Assembly (NCBI GenBank): GCA_025464125.1
Contig: JAODLU010000166.1
Span: 1-7,000 of the forward strand
Length of the DNA: 7,000 bases
DNA from: Microbacteriaceae bacterium
GTDB lineage: Bacteria; Actinomycetota; Actinomycetes; Actinomycetales; Microbacteriaceae
Direction: 5' to 3'
The notes under the pieces were generated by a model. It had not been told where the DNA came from, did no database searches, and was given only the letters and a program-made list of their open reading frames with translations. The translations under genes and the position numbers were made by a program. Shown here piece after piece: positions 6,104 to 7,000 of this stretch (position 1 is the stretch's first letter; every line of letters begins with the position of its first letter).

Positions 6104-6139
6104 TGGTCACAGCGCCCCACTTGGCGGGCGTGTGGACCA
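6104..6139 (+). promoter_or_regulatory. Hairpin at the predicted 5' end of the secA leader
   Basis: TGGTCACA (6104-6111) and CGCC (6113-6116) pair with GGCG (6127-6130) and TGT plus GACCA (6131-6133, 6135-6139). This gives 12 base pairs, one bulged G on each side (6112 and 6134) and a 10-nt loop. It would begin at or within a base or two of the predicted transcription start. The 5' arm contains GTCACAGCG (6106-6114). Function unknown: it could stabilise the mRNA, or the DNA could be an operator. Confidence 0.45.
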
Positions 6140-6148
6140 CGACGATCC

Positions 6149-6181
6149 GGCGTCGCACCCCTTTCGCGGGCGTCGCCCCCC
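6149..6181 (+). repeat. 13-nt direct repeat in the secA leader, 20-bp period
   Basis: GGCGTCGCACCCC (6149-6161) and GGCGTCGCCCCCC (6169-6181) match at 12 of 13 positions, separated by 7 bp. The second copy also sits in a short inverted repeat GGGC/GCCC (6168-6171 with 6175-6178). No function is known to me; GC-rich sequence makes chance repeats more likely. Confidence 0.5.
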
Positions 6182-6190
6182 TAACCAACT

Positions 6191-6194
6191 GGAG
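6191..6194 (+). promoter_or_regulatory. Ribosome binding site of secA
   Basis: GGAG lies 6 bases before the GTG at 6201. This supports GTG as the start, and the family N-terminus ([12 protein letters not shown]) begins right after it. Confidence 0.75.
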
Positions 6195-6200
6195 TGACCC

Positions 6201-7000
<800 letters not shown>

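Larger units (their letters stand above)
5961..6200. other. hpf-secA intergenic region
   Basis: This is the longest stretch without a supported gene (240 bp). It holds the two hairpins, the probable secA promoter, the leader hairpin, the direct repeat and the secA ribosome binding site described separately. I see no tRNA-like fold and no known riboswitch class. A 21-codon frame starting with GTG at 6132 and ending TGA at 6197 exists just before secA, but it has no good ribosome binding site and is not called as a gene. Confidence 0.6.

Overview
The window comes from a high-GC Gram-positive bacterium, most likely an actinobacterium of the Micrococcales close to Microbacteriaceae. This rests on gene order and protein type, not on a database search. 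The block mtrA-mtrB-lpqB-comF-hpf-secA on one strand is a classic conserved actinobacterial locus. Codon third positions are strongly G/C. The proteins have actinobacterial hallmarks: MtrA/MtrB signatures, an LpqB lipoprotein, and a long-form hibernation factor.

Layout: positions 1-318 hold the 5' end of a minus-strand gene for a Pro/Gly-rich, membrane-anchored protein, cut by the left edge. The divergent spacer (319-472) should carry the mtrA promoter. It also contains an unusual three-unit, 14-bp-period direct repeat that starts inside the minus-strand gene's first codons. Positions 473-5960 are a tightly packed plus-strand run. It encodes response regulator mtrA, sensor kinase mtrB (10-bp gap), lipoprotein lpqB (ATGA overlap with mtrB), comF (59-bp gap) and hpf (53-bp gap containing a hairpin that overlaps the hpf ribosome binding site). 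Positions 5961-6200 hold no convincing gene. They contain a strong terminator-like hairpin, a second GC-rich hairpin, a probable secA promoter, a hairpin at the predicted 5' end of the secA transcript, and a 13-nt direct repeat. SecA begins with GTG at 6201 and runs off the right edge.

Functionally, MtrB is a membrane histidine kinase that phosphorylates MtrA. LpqB is a surface lipoprotein shown in mycobacteria to influence MtrAB signalling. Together they link cell-envelope state to cell division and wall metabolism. ComF-family phosphoribosyltransferase-like proteins are linked to DNA uptake. HPF dimerises and silences ribosomes under stress. SecA is the motor ATPase of general protein export.

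The coding content is ordinary core genome, and I see no mobile element, CRISPR array, tRNA/rRNA or novel gene system. The most interesting signals are non-coding: the 14-bp repeats at the mtrA divergent promoter, the possible SD-masking hairpin before hpf, and the structured secA leader, which contains a perfect match to the 9-nt motif I recall for mycobacterial MtrA binding.
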